DNA of 64,000 nt from contig NZ_CP037452.1 of assembly GCF_007754425.1 (NCBI RefSeq), forward strand, positions 7,419,164 to 7,483,163. Reading direction: 5' to 3'. Both the position numbers and the translations under genes were made by a program. Shown here one piece after another: positions 35,713 through 44,968 of the stretch. The notes under the pieces were generated by a model. The model had not been told where the DNA came from. It saw only the letters and a program-made list of their open reading frames with translations, and did not search any database. How positions within the stretch are numbered: the first letter of the stretch is position 1; the number at the start of each line of letters is the position of its first letter. The DNA comes from Gimesia fumaroli. GTDB lineage: Bacteria > Planctomycetota > Planctomycetia > Planctomycetales > Planctomycetaceae.

Positions 35713-37476
35713 TCAGTAGGTAGTGATCCTGGAATAATTGCCTTCTGTGACGTGCATCCAGAACTCGCGATTTTCCAGCTCGGTAACAACGTAGCCGCCG
35801 CCCTCGACCCAATTGGCGACTCCAAACGAGCCGGCGGCTGTATGCTGGTAAATGTTGTTTGCGTAGTTGTTCACGATTCCGTGGTCGTTTTTGTGTTCAA
35901 CACTCTCCTGATGCGATAACAGGCCGGTGTGAAGATGCCCCCACACGCCGTAGTACCCCCACGTCTCGCCGTTTGCATTCAGGCCGTTGACGTCAAAACC
36001 AGCGGGGTCATACCCATCTTTGTTATACCCGTACTGGTTAAACCCATGCTCGTTGAACGTCCCGCTTGATGAAATCTCTCCATTCTCATCACGATCATAC
36101 GGACCGGCGAAGAGGGCAGCATCATAGCCGTTTGGACCATAGTAACCATCGTATGCGTACCCAGCGCCGTCATAATAATTGCCGCCAAAGTAACCGAGAG
36201 GTCCGCCTCCCCAGCCGCCGTAATACCCGTAGCCGTATCCCCAGCCGTAGTATCCGCTGTAATAACCACCACCGCCATACCACCGCTGGTAATACGACAG
36301 GGGCTTTGAAGCTGGGGTGATCTGCACGCGATGCACCCCCGGAATGATTCGGTAATCGAACTCCACCATGTCATACAGTTGAATCGGAGGAACTTGCGGA
36401 ACCCCGCCGAGCAGGTTTTCAGGCGGGTTCGTAGAAACTGTAATGACACGCTGCCAATAAAGTGCGGAGACACGAGTTCCTGCCAACTCATTGATGAATT
36501 CTATGATGAATCGACCGGTCCGTTGACCTGGAGTGTGAACCGTCACATTGCCTGCACCAACCCACCACAGCGACTCTAAGGCAGCCTTGATATCAGACCC
36601 GTCTGTTGAGATTAAAAACGGTCCTATGAAATTGCCGTGTTGATCTCGGATTTCGAAGGCGTATTCATGGCCGAACACTCCGGTAAAATCTAGCAGGAAT
36701 TTGTGATTCCACCGAGGGGACCGTGGATCAACATACTCCAAGAGGTCCACAGCCACTGATCCAGCCCGAAACACCTCGTTCGTGACGTCCTCTTTCGTCA
36801 TAAAAATCACACTGGGTGGTGGCGACGATGATGCAGGTGCCACCATGACGAGCAAATTCTTTGTTTTGTCGTCGTCCTCTTTTTTACCGTTGATCTTTTC
36901 GCCGGTGTTGTACTTATAGACGCCCAGCACGTCCCAGCCGGTGATGAACTGCTGGTCTGAATTATCGTCCCCGGAGGGAAGTTTCAGCGATCCGTCGGGA
37001 GATCCCAGTAACTGAACCCTCTGCCCCTGTCCGAACAGCTCCTCCTGGCGTTCGAAGTAGTCATAATCCGCAGGTGAATACCTGCCGCCGCTTGTCCGCT
37101 TTGGTGCCTTATAGCGACCGTAGATTTTGTCTGTATCTTCTTCACTGCCCGTAAAGCGGCACATTGCAGGACTGAATTTAAACCGTCCCTTGTGGTTAGC
37201 AAGGATGTCTCCTGGTCCAGTAAACCCCTGATTAGCACTAGACCCTACGCTGTTCTTATCCGATTCAATTGATCTGTCGGTTCGCTCACGATTCAACCGC
37301 ACCTCATGCACGAAATGATCGTCATTAATTTTTCGAATACCGACGATTTCCACAAGCGAAAATCCTGGTATCACCAGATCCTCTTCCTTACGTCGGTCCG
37401 CCTTCGCTTCGTACTTGTCGCCGACATTCAAACAACTGAACCACTGGCCGGGACTGTCTATTGATAGATTCAGCAT
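35713..37476 (-). CDS. Virion-like Gly/Tyr-rich protein with pentapeptide repeats
   Basis: 587 residues. The central part (~285-345: DGSDIKAALESLWWVGAGNV, then IIEFINELAGTRVSALY) matches a repeat domain seen in phage tail or minor virion proteins (AALExLxxVGAGNVxV ... LAG). Residues ~390-455 are a Gly/Tyr stretch (YYSGYYGWGYGYGYYGGWGG) and are followed by six tandem pentapeptides of the form (F/Y/L)(N/D)xxG at ~475-505 (FNEHGFNQYGYNKDG...). The C-terminus is an ordinary globular region. No signal peptide. Its start overlaps the stop of the capsid-like gene by one base, so it is coupled to it. Likely a structural or adhesive component; exact role unknown. Confidence 0.7.
   Translation of the reverse strand: MLNLSIDSPGQWFSCLNVGDKYEAKADRRKEEDLVIPGFSLVEIVGIRKINDDHFVHEVRLNRERTDRSIESDKNSVGSSANQGFTGPGDILANHKGRFKFSPAMCRFTGSEEDTDKIYGRYKAPKRTSGGRYSPADYDYFERQEELFGQGQRVQLLGSPDGSLKLPSGDDNSDQQFITGWDVLGVYKYNTGEKINGKKEDDDKTKNLLVMVAPASSSPPPSVIFMTKEDVTNEVFRAGSVAVDLLEYVDPRSPRWNHKFLLDFTGVFGHEYAFEIRDQHGNFIGPFLISTDGSDIKAALESLWWVGAGNVTVHTPGQRTGRFIIEFINELAGTRVSALYWQRVITVSTNPPENLLGGVPQVPPIQLYDMVEFDYRIIPGVHRVQITPASKPLSYYQRWYGGGGYYSGYYGWGYGYGYYGGWGGGPLGYFGGNYYDGAGYAYDGYYGPNGYDAALFAGPYDRDENGEISSSGTFNEHGFNQYGYNKDGYDPAGFDVNGLNANGETWGYYGVWGHLHTGLLSHQESVEHKNDHGIVNNYANNIYQHTAAGSFGVANWVEGGGYVVTELENREFWMHVTEGNYSRITTY
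35966..36058 (-). repeat. Six-fold pentapeptide-coding repeat
   Basis: A 15-base period encoding (F/Y/L)-(N/D)-x-x-G units: FNEHG, FNQYG, YNKDG, YDPAG, FDVNG, LNANG. The pattern resembles calcium-binding-like NxDG repeats of surface proteins. It sits just after the Gly/Tyr-rich stretch of the virion-like protein. Confidence 0.75.
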
Positions 37477-38963
37477 TATTTGTCCTTCGGCTCTACTTGA
37501 TCGGTTTTATCGACGGTTTCGTTGTGTTTTTTGACCATGTCTTTTAAGGCGATATTGCGTTGGCGCTCATCAAAGTCGGGGACATAGATATTCACTTCCT
37601 GATTGCGCGATACCGTGGTTGTCATGCCGCCGGAAGTATTGATCGAAAAAGCCACCTGTTGAATCGCTCCGTCAAGCTGGACTTTCTTCATTCCGGCATA
37701 AACACCCGATCCGGCATCCTTTGTAAAGATCTTGATGTTCTCCACATCGATTGCGGCAAGGGCCTGTTTTTCAAGCTCTTCTGTCTCCGCGTTGTCTACT
37801 ACATTTACCAACTTAGTGACAAGCTCACCGGTTGAGTTCTTCTTTGTCTCATACTGCGCCTGGTAGGCTTGCACAATTTCGTTTTTAATGACGACTTTCG
37901 TGTCAGTGCCTCCCGACAATTTACGCGGATTACCCATCATCATCAACGACATCATATGCATTTGTTTGTGCTCGTTCGCCTGGTCTACAATCTCTTGGAT
38001 GATCGCCGCGTGCTTTTTCACGATATCGTCATCAGGGAACAGATCCACTGCCTTACACTCCTTCCAGTGCTGGTAGACTTTCAGATTCTTTGAACTCAAT
38101 ACTTTTGGTTTCTGTGCGGTTCCTTTTGGGCATCCCTTCGGGTGCTTTGGATTACAACAGGGAGCTGGCACAACTCTTTCGACAGGTTCGTCTCGAAACA
38201 AACTCAACTGACCCGCATTCCCGACTCCATTCCCATTAAAGATGGATTCTCCCAGCATGAACTCCATTTCTTCTGTCACTTTCTTGTTGACATAAGATTC
38301 CAGAGCCATGCCATTGTCATTGATTAATTCTTCAGTCAGATAAACAAGAACTGCCAGTTTATTGAGTTTGAGTGTTGTTTCTCCAAGCTTAGGAGAAGTG
38401 CCTGTCAGGGGATCACCTTCTCCTACCCAGTAGGCACGTAAACCATCGGCGCGTGAGCCATCGGCACGACTGGTCTCTGAATCTGTGGGAAATGTCATAT
38501 TATTCCCAGCGACCTGATAGTGATCGGTCCGGCTGAAAATGTCGTTTTGATAAATGCGCGTCAGAATTTCCTGATGAAATTCCGGCAAAATGGCGATTCC
38601 TCCGTCAGCGCCGACAATTTCTGACATTCCTTGGATTGCCTTACACATACCCCATGATTTTTTTGTTTTAGAGATGACCTCACTTCGGTCCTTAAAACCA
38701 CATCGAATAAATTCACCAAATGATTGAAATTCCGAAAATGGCTTATATCCCGCAGGAAACCTTCGCGTATTTTTGGAATGGGATTTATTTAATGAGATCT
38801 GATTCGTTTGGCCCTCATCAGTTTCCCAGTAACTGGATAATCGCCCCTGCTCATCATGATGAATCCCGCTCATATCTGGAGTGTTTAACTGGTCAACACT
38901 TTTCGTCAGATTTTCAATGTTTGATGAGAGAGACTTCACTTTTTCTTCCAGTGTTTCAGACAT
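37476..38963 (-). CDS. HK97-type major capsid protein, chimeric
   Basis: 495 residues. After a coiled N-arm (~1-55), residues ~70-255 are an HK97-fold capsid half: GADGGIAILPEFHQEILTRI, VAGNNMTFPTDSETS, AYWVGEGDPL, TLKLNKLAVLVYLTEELIND and MLGESIFNGNGVGNAGQL. What follows does not look like the capsid C-terminal half: a Cys/Pro/Lys stretch (PAPCCNPKHPKGCPKG), then KVYQHWKECKAVDLFPDDD and GVYAGMKKVQLDGAIQQVAF ending in VPDFDERQRNIALKDMV, which looks like the end of another virion protein. The join falls near residue 258. I infer an in-frame deletion that fused the capsid gene to a distal structural gene. It is coupled by a one-base overlap to the next gene. Confidence 0.85.
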   Translation of the reverse strand: MSETLEEKVKSLSSNIENLTKSVDQLNTPDMSGIHHDEQGRLSSYWETDEGQTNQISLNKSHSKNTRRFPAGYKPFSEFQSFGEFIRCGFKDRSEVISKTKKSWGMCKAIQGMSEIVGADGGIAILPEFHQEILTRIYQNDIFSRTDHYQVAGNNMTFPTDSETSRADGSRADGLRAYWVGEGDPLTGTSPKLGETTLKLNKLAVLVYLTEELINDNGMALESYVNKKVTEEMEFMLGESIFNGNGVGNAGQLSLFRDEPVERVVPAPCCNPKHPKGCPKGTAQKPKVLSSKNLKVYQHWKECKAVDLFPDDDIVKKHAAIIQEIVDQANEHKQMHMMSLMMMGNPRKLSGGTDTKVVIKNEIVQAYQAQYETKKNSTGELVTKLVNVVDNAETEELEKQALAAIDVENIKIFTKDAGSGVYAGMKKVQLDGAIQQVAFSINTSGGMTTTVSRNQEVNIYVPDFDERQRNIALKDMVKKHNETVDKTDQVEPKDK

Positions 38964-39067
38964 AAAAATGCCCTTTCTACAAATAGTATTTATCTTTCGA
39001 CAACTCAGTCATTTCCCAGAGATTCTGGACATTCTTCTTTCCGCGACATGCATTTCATCGAATTTTT

Positions 39068-40468
39068 TCAGGCAGGTAAAAGATCAGATAATTTTTGCTG
39101 TAACTCTTTGACTGCTTGAGAGAGCTCTTCAACGTTCCGCTCAATTATTGGTTTATTGAAAGCGGGCTGACTTTGATGAACGGTTCTCTCTTGTTTTAAA
39201 ATTTCCATTACTCCTTGCCGTTGTTGAGGGGTTAAATTTTGTGCCTGGAACGATGAATTCAAACTTCTGTACTGGTTAGTGTCTTGCAGGTGGCCACCCT
39301 TTTCGGAGTCCAGACAGGAATTTGCAAGTTGCCTGACCAGCTTATTTGCAAAACCACTCGTGCGAATTTCATCTTCACTTTCGACTCGACACTTCAAGTG
39401 GGCATAATTCTCTTTAAATAACTTCTCTACAGATCTTTGTTCTGCCTCGAGAGATCGCAAAAATGTTTTCAAGTACGATTTGACATGTTCGTTCTCTAAC
39501 ACGACAGCTGTCGAATCCACACCTGCCATCAGTTCCAGAATTGAAACTCGAATGGTTTTTAAGACTTGTGCCCCGAATGGAATCAATTCACTGGGATATA
39601 CCGGGGGAGCCGAAACGTAATGACTTTTGTTGATTACTTTCGTCTGCTCTCCATCATTGCCGTTTCCAGATGGTTTTGCCTTTTTCTCTTTTACCGATTT
39701 ATTATTGTGACAAATGTGATCATTCATTTTTCCCTTCTCGTGTTCTGGTTCTGGACGTTCCTCGAGAGTACATTCCGTTGACAGTTGCTTCTCTGGATGT
39801 GTCCAGCCAGGCAGCGTATGATTTTTGGGAGGCAGAACTGCTTTCAATGATTTCAAAAGTGGCTCCGTGATTTTGCGTCCTTCAATCGTCCCTCGATCGA
39901 TGGTTCGTGCAATTGCATCGGGATTCACTCCTAATGCTCCCCACGACCATTCAATTAATTCCCATTCTTCAAGAACTATTCCAATTCCATCATTCGACGT
40001 TTTACGAGTAAACGATTTGAGCGGAACTGCTCGAACTGATGTTGCTCTAACCAAGCCTTCAGCAATGAGATGAAAAATCTGCACAGACTCCAGGCATTTC
40101 TCCGTGAAGTAAGAAGTTGCTGAAATATGTTCTTCTTCGACTTCTAATGCCAAGCCGCCGTCGGGATGTTGGCATTTGGCAATCGGACGTGTGATTTCTC
40201 CTAGCCCATGCTCCCAGAGTACGACCGGGTTCTTGCGGAAATTCTCAAGTTGGACGCCTTGAGGGACGATAATATCGCCTTCACGATCCTCACGCGGAGT
40301 GTTGATGATTGCACGTGCCGACATTAATCGTTCGTCAACCATTGGCTGTGCCTGGCACGTTAAGGAAAGATCAGAGGGCTTTCCGGCAATGCTGCAGAAA
40401 GTGCCAATTTTTTTCTGCCGATTTTTGAGAGTAGCCAGTAGTGAGTCAGGTATTGTTTTTGTATTCAC
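39068..40468 (-). CDS. HK97-family prohead protease with long C-terminal extension
   Basis: 466 residues from a GTG start. Residues ~45-215 form the prohead protease (S78-like) domain: SARAIINTPREDREGDIIVP, NFRKNPVVLWEHGLGEITRP (catalytic His region), EGLVRATSVRAVP (Ser region) and EEWELIEWSWGALGVNPDA. Beyond ~235 a linker rich in charged residues leads to a helical C-terminal part (~285-466, SILELMAGVDSTAVVL ... LSQAVKELQQKLSDLLPA) that may act as a fused scaffold, as in several phages. It should mature the capsid encoded 104 bases downstream. The domain motifs look intact although the portal gene is frameshifted. Confidence 0.87.
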   Translation of the reverse strand: MNTKTIPDSLLATLKNRQKKIGTFCSIAGKPSDLSLTCQAQPMVDERLMSARAIINTPREDREGDIIVPQGVQLENFRKNPVVLWEHGLGEITRPIAKCQHPDGGLALEVEEEHISATSYFTEKCLESVQIFHLIAEGLVRATSVRAVPLKSFTRKTSNDGIGIVLEEWELIEWSWGALGVNPDAIARTIDRGTIEGRKITEPLLKSLKAVLPPKNHTLPGWTHPEKQLSTECTLEERPEPEHEKGKMNDHICHNNKSVKEKKAKPSGNGNDGEQTKVINKSHYVSAPPVYPSELIPFGAQVLKTIRVSILELMAGVDSTAVVLENEHVKSYLKTFLRSLEAEQRSVEKLFKENYAHLKCRVESEDEIRTSGFANKLVRQLANSCLDSEKGGHLQDTNQYRSLNSSFQAQNLTPQQRQGVMEILKQERTVHQSQPAFNKPIIERNVEELSQAVKELQQKLSDLLPA

Positions 40469-40865
40469 AGTCTGCCCCGGAAAGAAACAAAATAATGTTT
40501 GCGACGGGGCAGTGTTTTAAGGTTCGGCACCTGTAGGTCAAGCTGATACAAACCGATTTTTGATTTTTTGTTGCCGAAGAACTTCTTGATCTTCAGCTGT
40601 TTCTTATCTGAAAGCGGTCGCTAGAGTCTGCTGCTGAGAATTTTGTGCTAATTTCCCAACGTTGAAAAGCACAAATGATTGCAGAGAGAAGAGCAGACCG
40701 GTTTAAAGCAGAAAATCTGATATTACTTCAGATAGCAAAATACGAGTTTCGCATTTGTTTCTCTGCAATTTGAGATTTTAAATTACTGAGTTGAGGTACT
40801 CGGGAAAGAGACTTCTTGAAACTGGCAAAAGAGTCGTGCTTTTTTGCCTGGGAGAAGCGGCATAC
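40469..40865. other. Intergenic region between Cys-cluster and protease genes
   Basis: About 400 bases with no gene, repeat or terminator that I can support. It lies within the phage-derived block, so it could be remnant sequence of a lost small gene. Confidence 0.4.
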
Positions 40866-41579
40866 TCAGGCTGCTTTGCGAGCTGGGCCCAAACCTTCAG
40901 TAGAATGTGATTTTGTTTGCCCCACCTCTGATGGAACTTGCTTCGAACTACTTTGAGGTTCTGAACTGATTCGATTTGAATAGATGATATCGATGAATTC
41001 TGGAAAATTATTCCACTCACCTGGGTTCTGATTCCAGATCGCTGCAATTTTACTAAAAAATGTCATTTCATATTGGGCGATTACCAGACTCTGAATTGTA
41101 TCATTTGGTTCCAGATCGGAAGCATTCCACTGCCGAGGACATAAATCGTAGGCGGCTTCTCCATTCCGACCATTGCTGGGAATATCATATAGAATTGCCA
41201 GTTCATTGGAATCATTCAACTTCGCAGGAAAACTGCGGCAAGTATGAGGACGACTTCCATAAATACTACAGCGACCTAAGCCTTTAGGATGTTCCTCATC
41301 GGGGACACATTCTGTCAGAAAACGGCACTTGGTCGTTCCCGGAAATGAGACGCTCGGAATGTGTTTTAAACAAATTACAAAAGGAACAGCAGGATCATCC
41401 GCAAAATAGAAATGGGGAGCAAGATTACGCGAAATCAAGCCTTCGGAATCTTCCCAACGACAGGCAAAATCCCAAAACGCCTTATTCTCATGGTGAGTAA
41501 AGCGATGAATGTCTGCACCAGAAATCGGGACTGCGAAAGATCGACAACACCCAGAATGGCAGGAATCACAAATACCCAT
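40866..41579 (-). CDS. YkgJ-type cysteine cluster protein
   Basis: About 237 residues from the ATG at 41577-41579 (MGICDSCHSGCCRSF); upstream TTG starts are possible. The family binds a metal, probably zinc or an Fe-S cluster, through cysteines: CDSCHSGCC at the start, FVICLKHI, TKCRFLTEC, GRCSIYGSRPHTCRSFPA and DLCPRQW. YkgJ-like proteins may act in protein modification or iron-sulfur chemistry, but no reaction is established. The gene lies between the aminotransferase and the prohead protease, on the same strand as the phage block, and could be either a moron-type passenger or a host gene. The C-terminus (~200-237) is low-complexity Ser/Gln/Pro. Confidence 0.8.
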   Translation of the reverse strand: MGICDSCHSGCCRSFAVPISGADIHRFTHHENKAFWDFACRWEDSEGLISRNLAPHFYFADDPAVPFVICLKHIPSVSFPGTTKCRFLTECVPDEEHPKGLGRCSIYGSRPHTCRSFPAKLNDSNELAILYDIPSNGRNGEAAYDLCPRQWNASDLEPNDTIQSLVIAQYEMTFFSKIAAIWNQNPGEWNNFPEFIDIIYSNRISSEPQSSSKQVPSEVGQTKSHSTEGLGPARKAA

Positions 41580-41798
41580 TAATTTGCTTACTCTTTGAGG
41601 AAGTCCTGGAGTTTTTGTTTTGTGATTTAAAATCAGAACCAAATATTAAAGTAGCCAACGGCGCCACTATAGTAAAATCAAACCACAAAACCCTGCCTGC
41701 GTTATCGTCATAACCGTCAAACTCACTTGAGTCAATTTCCAAAAACAAGGCTTCACTTTAATATGCCAAGAGGATCAAGAAAGAATTCTTAAGATACG

Positions 41799-43100
41799 TC
41801 ACACAAAGGACTTGACCGCATTTGCCAGCCTCTGCATACCCTCCTGAATCCCTGCCAGATTTTGTACACCAAACGTCAGACGCATGTGATTTTTTTGAAT
41901 CGAAGGCTGTTCCTTCTCTCCCCGTCCCGTATCAACGGCATAGCATAACTCGCCGGGGACATACATGACCTTATCTTCGTGAATCGCTTTCTGGAATAAG
42001 GGGCTGTTGAATCCCGTTTCAATTCCGTCAGGCAATGTCATCCAGACATATAATCCCCCCCTCGGGTGAACCCAATGTACATTGGGAATATTTGAAAAAT
42101 GAAGATCGGCTGCTTGAAGCATGCAATCCCGTTTCTCGCGATAAACGGTTCTTAAATATTCCACATGGTCGTAGTAGAGATTTTCGCGCAAGGCCGTGGC
42201 TAAAATGTGCTGACTGAAATTTGTAGAGCCAAAATCATCGTTACCCTTCTTATCTCGAATCGCTGCACAAACTTCATCCGGAGCAACACCAAAGCCAACT
42301 CTTAAACCCGGCGAAAAACTCTTAGAGAACGTTTGAGTCAGAATCACTGTCTCTCCCGTTGTATCAAAACTTCTGATACTGGGAACTACTGGACCATCGT
42401 AGCATAATTCACGATACGCCAAATCCTCCAAAACAAAGATCCTCTGTTCCCTGGACCAGGATCGCGCTATTTCCACAACCTGTTTACGGCGATCCAATGC
42501 AAGAGAAACACCAGATGGATTTTCATAGTCACTGACAAGATAAATCATTTTGACTCGACTTAATTGTCCTTGTGAATCCAGCATTGCAAGCGTCGCTTCA
42601 AGTGAATCCATACGCATTCCAAATTCATCTGTTTCCACAGAAACGATGCGCGCTCCCAGGCCCTGCAAGACTCCAAGAAAAACAAAATAGGTCGGAGCTG
42701 CGACCAGACAGATATCACCTGGATCAAGCAATACCTCTCCCAGTAACGAGAGGTACTGCTGAGAACCAGTGGTCACGATCATGTTATCTACAGTGATCCC
42801 TAATGCTTCGGCTGATTTTTGTTCGAGTCGGGATAAATGTTTCAGCAAGAGCGTCCGTAACGCTAACGATCCTGCGGTCGTCCCATATTGCAGCGCCTCT
42901 TTCGCAGTCCTGGGATCTGCAAAGAGATGATCAAACGCCTGCTTTGTGAGACCAGCTGGCAAACTCTTTTGATCGACCAACCCTGCAGCTAAGGAGAGTA
43001 CTCCCGGATTTTCCACGCCTTGCTGCATCAGAAAACTAATCGGTAAGTCGTGGCTCCATGTTCTTTTATTACTGAATTTGATTTTTTTGTTAGTAGACAT
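41799..43100 (-). CDS. PLP-dependent aminotransferase (class I/II)
   Basis: About 433 residues from the ATG at 43098-43100 (MSTNKKIKFSNK); a TTG upstream would add 11 residues. It has the fold type I pattern of 2-aminoadipate or aromatic transaminases: LQYGTTAGSLALRTLL near the start, VTTGSQQYLSLLGEVLLDPG, SDYENPSGVSLALDRRKQV, ILTQTFSKSFSPGLRVGF (PLP lysine in TFSKS) and RLTFGVQNLAG at the end. The substrate cannot be fixed. It stands between the symporter (opposite strand) and the Cys-cluster gene, inside the phage-derived block but of ordinary host type. Confidence 0.9.
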   Translation of the reverse strand: MSTNKKIKFSNKRTWSHDLPISFLMQQGVENPGVLSLAAGLVDQKSLPAGLTKQAFDHLFADPRTAKEALQYGTTAGSLALRTLLLKHLSRLEQKSAEALGITVDNMIVTTGSQQYLSLLGEVLLDPGDICLVAAPTYFVFLGVLQGLGARIVSVETDEFGMRMDSLEATLAMLDSQGQLSRVKMIYLVSDYENPSGVSLALDRRKQVVEIARSWSREQRIFVLEDLAYRELCYDGPVVPSIRSFDTTGETVILTQTFSKSFSPGLRVGFGVAPDEVCAAIRDKKGNDDFGSTNFSQHILATALRENLYYDHVEYLRTVYREKRDCMLQAADLHFSNIPNVHWVHPRGGLYVWMTLPDGIETGFNSPLFQKAIHEDKVMYVPGELCYAVDTGRGEKEQPSIQKNHMRLTFGVQNLAGIQEGMQRLANAVKSFV

Positions 43101-43334
43101 TGCGTTTTTATTTTTCAAACCTGAACAAAACAATTTTCAACAGTGCCTCTGAAATCAGTCAATCGGTCCTGAATGAAGCATAATGGAGATACTTCTGATT
43201 TACTATGTACTTTGATACAACAGAATTGAAATCGTATCCTGATATCAGCATACTGGTGATTGATTCTGCTCGAAAATCTACAGTGGAGGCAAGAGATTGC
43301 CATTATCTGTGTAAATTAAGTAGGAAACAGTATA

Positions 43335-44939
43335 TTGAAATCGATACGATTCTATCTGACGCTCATCACTATCTTATTCCTGCAAAGCCCCCTATCAGCG
43401 GCAGAAACAATTCCCGACCCACTCCCAGTCAATAAAGGCCTGCATCCAATCGATTGGGTCATCATTGCATTTTATGCGGTCTCAACTATTTTTTTGGGTT
43501 GGTACTTCAGCAGGGGGCAAGAAGATACGTCAGAATACTTTGTCGGTAGCGGCCAGATGAACCCCATTCTGATTGGGGTCTCTTTATTCGCAACACTGCT
43601 CAGCACAATTACTTATCTCTCAACTCCGGGAGAAATCCTTGGTAAAGGGCCGGTCTATCTGGTCAAAGATTTGGCGATGCCGTTTATCTTTATTATCGTC
43701 GGATTTGTCATGCTGCCGGTTTACATGAAACAACGAGTGACCAGTGCCTATGAACTATTGGAAGACAAATTAGGGCTAGGGATTCGCCTGCTGGGTGCGA
43801 TCATGTTCATCGGCCTTCGCTTAATTTGGATGTCGTTGCTCGTTTTTCTCACGGCTAAAGCGATTACAACAATGCTGAATGTAGACGAAACATGGATCCC
43901 CTATATCGTGTTGAGCACTGGTCTAGTCGCAATTATTTACACATCTCTGGGTGGATTACGCGCTGTTGTAATTACTGACTTAATCCAGACGATTCTCTTG
44001 TTTGGCGGTGCATTACTGGTGATTGCCACCATTACTTACCATCTGGGTGGTTTTAGCTGGTTTCCGACGGAGTGGAACGAGAATTGGGATACACAGCCGT
44101 TTTTCAGTTTTGACCCATCGACAAGAGTCACTTACGTTGGGACATTTTTGTCAATTTTAATCTGGTATGTCGCCACATCGTGTGGCGATCAAGTTTCCGT
44201 ACAACGTTTCATGTCAACGAAAGATGCCAAGACGGCCCGGAAATCACTAGCCATTCAATTAACTGTCTCCGTTGTCGTTTCACTGACACTCGCCATGGTT
44301 GGCTTCGCGCTGCTGGGATACTTCAAAGAATTTCCAAATGAAATTCCAGCAGGAATTGACCTGAAAAAAGATGCTGACAAATTCTTTCCACATTATATCG
44401 CTTACCATCTTCCTGTAGGAATTTCAGGCTGTGTTGTCTCAGCCATGTTTGCTGCCGCCATGTCGAGTATTGACTCTGGTGTGAACTCCATCACAGCGGT
44501 CGTGATGACAGACTTCTTTGACCGCTTTGATCGCAAGCCTCAAACGGAAAGAGGACATATTCTTTCGGCGAGATTACTGGCATTTGGTATTGGTGCAATC
44601 GTAGTGATGGCAAGCTCAGTTATGGGATCAATTCCTGGGAATATTACAGCTGTAACGAATAAAACGGCAAACTTGTTGACCACGCCAATTTTCTGCCTGT
44701 TTTTTTTCGCACTGTTTATTCCCTTTGCCAGACCTGCCGGTGTCCTGGTTGGCACAGTACTGGGAACAGCAACTGCTGTTCTGATTGCGTTCTCTGGACC
44801 TATTTTTGTCCCTAATTTCAAACCAACTGACTTAGATCCGATTAGCTTTCAATGGATTCCCATTGCTGCAGTCACTGTGAATCTTGCAAGTGGCTCGCTG
44901 GTCAGTTATCTCATCGCCAGCTTTGAAAAAAATAGATGA
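43335..44939 (+). CDS. Sodium:solute symporter family transporter
   Basis: 534 residues from a TTG with AGGAA upstream; this start gives a plausible signal-like first segment (FYLTLITILFLQSPLSAA). About 13-14 helices follow. Family features: YFVGSGQMNPILIGVSLFAT (first core helix region), RVTSAYELLEDKLG, IYTSLGGLRAVVITDLIQT (sodium-site region), VATSCGDQVSVQRFMST and AAMSSIDSGVNSITAVVMTD. The SSS family imports sugars, amino acids or small acids with Na+. It is divergent from the aminotransferase gene and may share a metabolic route with it, for example uptake of an amino acid derivative. It interrupts the minus-strand phage block. Confidence 0.92.
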   Translation: MKSIRFYLTLITILFLQSPLSAAETIPDPLPVNKGLHPIDWVIIAFYAVSTIFLGWYFSRGQEDTSEYFVGSGQMNPILIGVSLFATLLSTITYLSTPGEILGKGPVYLVKDLAMPFIFIIVGFVMLPVYMKQRVTSAYELLEDKLGLGIRLLGAIMFIGLRLIWMSLLVFLTAKAITTMLNVDETWIPYIVLSTGLVAIIYTSLGGLRAVVITDLIQTILLFGGALLVIATITYHLGGFSWFPTEWNENWDTQPFFSFDPSTRVTYVGTFLSILIWYVATSCGDQVSVQRFMSTKDAKTARKSLAIQLTVSVVVSLTLAMVGFALLGYFKEFPNEIPAGIDLKKDADKFFPHYIAYHLPVGISGCVVSAMFAAAMSSIDSGVNSITAVVMTDFFDRFDRKPQTERGHILSARLLAFGIGAIVVMASSVMGSIPGNITAVTNKTANLLTTPIFCLFFFALFIPFARPAGVLVGTVLGTATAVLIAFSGPIFVPNFKPTDLDPISFQWIPIAAVTVNLASGSLVSYLIASFEKNR

Positions 44940-44968
44940 ATTCTTCATTGGTTGGAACCCTCCGCCAG

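Noticed and set aside
35979-36491. Reading frame of 170 codons within the virion-like gene
   Set aside because: It lies in a shifted frame of the same strand under the Gly/Tyr-rich region; the composition bias of that region creates long open frames. No ribosome site or family match.
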